Translations under genes and position numbers: made by a program
Source: an uncultured Alphaproteobacteria bacterium
GTDB taxonomy: Bacteria; Pseudomonadota; Alphaproteobacteria; Rs-D84
Reading direction: 5' to 3'
NCBI GenBank assembly: GCA_947054455.1
Contig: CAMRWN010000001.1
Coordinates: 262,966-326,965 of the forward strand
Length of the DNA stretch: 64,000 nt
Notes under the pieces: generated by a model
Databases searched by the model: none
The model's input: the letters and a program-made list of their open reading frames with translations, nothing else
What the model was told of the DNA's origin: nothing
Part shown: positions 63,128-64,000 of the stretch, one piece after another
Position numbering within the stretch: position 1 is the stretch's first letter
Layout: every line of letters begins with the position of its first letter

Positions 63128-64000
63128 ATGGCAAGGGACAGTTATATTTCTGTAAAAAAATCGGTCAGCGGTTTTTCTTTCGCGAACCTGGGGCTGTTTA
63201 CCGGATTTGCGGACGGAATTTATAATGCGGTGTATTCGCTGGTCATATTAGAGATATTCAAAAACAGCGCGGTGGTCGGGTTGTATGTGGCGCTGTATTC
63301 CGCGTTTTGCATGGTGGTCGGGCTGTTTGCAAACGAACTGCTGCGCCAGTTTTCAAAGGCGCGGGTGTTTTATTTTTCTATGCTGGCGCTGGCCGTGTGC
63401 TATGCGATGATGAGTTTTTCAATCCTGCCGCGGACGTTTATCGCGCTGGATTTTGCGACCGGTGTGGCGATTACTATGGTCGGCGTTTTGATACCGTTGT
63501 TCATGTCTGATTTTGCGGGCCGGGCGGGTATGGCCCGGCTGAATGCGCGGTATCATTTGTGGCTGAACATCGGGGCGCTGTTCGCGCCGATGATAGCGGT
63601 TGCAATCGCGAATGTTTTCGGAAACCGCGCGGCGTTTTTTGCATCGGCCGTCATATATCTGGCGGGGTGGATGTTTTTCAAATATTTCCATATTGTCCAG
63701 CCGGACAAGCGTGCGCGTGCGGTCGACCCGCGCCGAACGTTTCGCGCGTTGTGGCGCAATGCGGCGGCGTTCTTTGGACGGCCGGGAATGGCGCGCGCGT
63801 ATGCGGTCAATTTCGGGTATTATTCACTGCGGGCGATGCGGTATCTGTATGTGCCGATTGTCGTGATAGAGAACGGTTTTACCAAGGACGCGCTGGGGTG
63901 GGTTCTGACGCTGGGGATTGTTCCGTACCTGATGCTGAGCGAGGTTATGGGCCGCGCCGTGCGGCGCCACGGCAAGAAAATATGGCTGGTTCTGGGGTTT
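63128..64000 (+). CDS. MFS-type transporter, N-terminal part (cut by window edge)
   Basis: The frame is open from the ATG at 63128 to the last base, giving 291 residues with no stop. At least seven hydrophobic helices are visible, for example YSAFCMVVGLFANEL, FYFSMLALAVCYAMM and AITMVGVLIPLFM. A basic cytosolic loop (QPDKRARAVDPRRTFRALW) lies after helix six, as in the major facilitator superfamily. The substrate is unknown. It follows the DUF721 gene by 35 bases. Confidence 0.75.
   Translation, partial: MARDSYISVKKSVSGFSFANLGLFTGFADGIYNAVYSLVILEIFKNSAVVGLYVALYSAFCMVVGLFANELLRQFSKARVFYFSMLALAVCYAMMSFSILPRTFIALDFATGVAITMVGVLIPLFMSDFAGRAGMARLNARYHLWLNIGALFAPMIAVAIANVFGNRAAFFASAVIYLAGWMFFKYFHIVQPDKRARAVDPRRTFRALWRNAAAFFGRPGMARAYAVNFGYYSLRAMRYLYVPIVVIENGFTKDALGWVLTLGIVPYLMLSEVMGRAVRRHGKKIWLVLGF

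Overview
The window looks like a chromosomal segment of a deep-branching, probably host-associated Alphaproteobacterium. The reasons are an initiator tRNA and single-copy housekeeping genes of Gram-negative type (lpxK, lpxC, lolCD, secB, mltA, an AsmA-like protein), an alphaproteobacterial-style AddB, a DUF374 acyltransferase, a GcrA-type DNA-binding domain, and R64-type (type IVb) pilus genes. Placement in a gut lineage such as RF32 is inference from gene style only. The left 13.9 kb is visibly AT-richer than the GC-rich core to its right.

Positions 1-13930 are an accessory island. Its left part (1-10100, + strand) is a tightly packed, partly overlapping operon. It holds the C-terminal part of a large BrxC/PglY-like ATPase, a DndC-like PAPS-reductase-family protein with three CxxC pairs, a phospholipase-D/DEAH helicase, a 56-residue protein, a DndD/SMC-like ATPase, a 179-residue unknown, a sigma-70 factor fused to a GcrA-like domain, and a Cas4-like nuclease joined to a DEDD exonuclease domain (DUF2779). 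It reads as a DNA-modification or phage-defence system related to, but not identical with, Dnd and BREX, carrying its own sigma factor. The right part (10523-13742, - strand) is a mobility module: tyrosine recombinase, AlpA-like HTH protein, zinc-ribbon HTH protein and small unknowns. It abuts the 3' end of tRNA-fMet (13929-14005), which fits integration into that tRNA.

Positions 14154-27199 are core. They hold lipid A genes (acyltransferase, lpxK, lpxC), a pilO2-pilP-pilQ-pilR operon, a RusA-like gene, gyrB, and base-excision repair genes (an HhH glycosylase-like gene and ung). Positions 27200-31607 contain a candidate structured RNA of about 400 nt, a PagL-like lipid A deacylase, two tRNAs, and aspS preceded by a T-box leader whose antiterminator element matches the Gram-positive consensus.

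Positions 31717-47302 hold an AsmA-like gene, uvrB, tsaE, a 602-residue secreted protein behind a multi-hairpin leader that can alternately hide or free its Shine-Dalgarno, ftsQ followed by an ftsA-rpe gene fusion, a secretin lipoprotein, lolC-lolD and small secreted proteins. Positions 47372-64000 hold tRNA-Gly and tRNA-Tyr, a histidine phosphatase, an acyl-CoA-ligase-like enzyme, DNA repair genes (exonuclease III, addB, ruvA, ruvC, yebC), engB, rsmI, mnmE, an LpoA-like lipoprotein, secB, mltA, a DciA-like gene and the start of an MFS transporter cut by the window edge.

The most unusual observations are the sigma-GcrA fusion inside a Dnd/BREX-like operon, the FtsA-Rpe fusion, the T-box in an alphaproteobacterial setting, the switching leader of the secreted protein, and the unclassified RNA.
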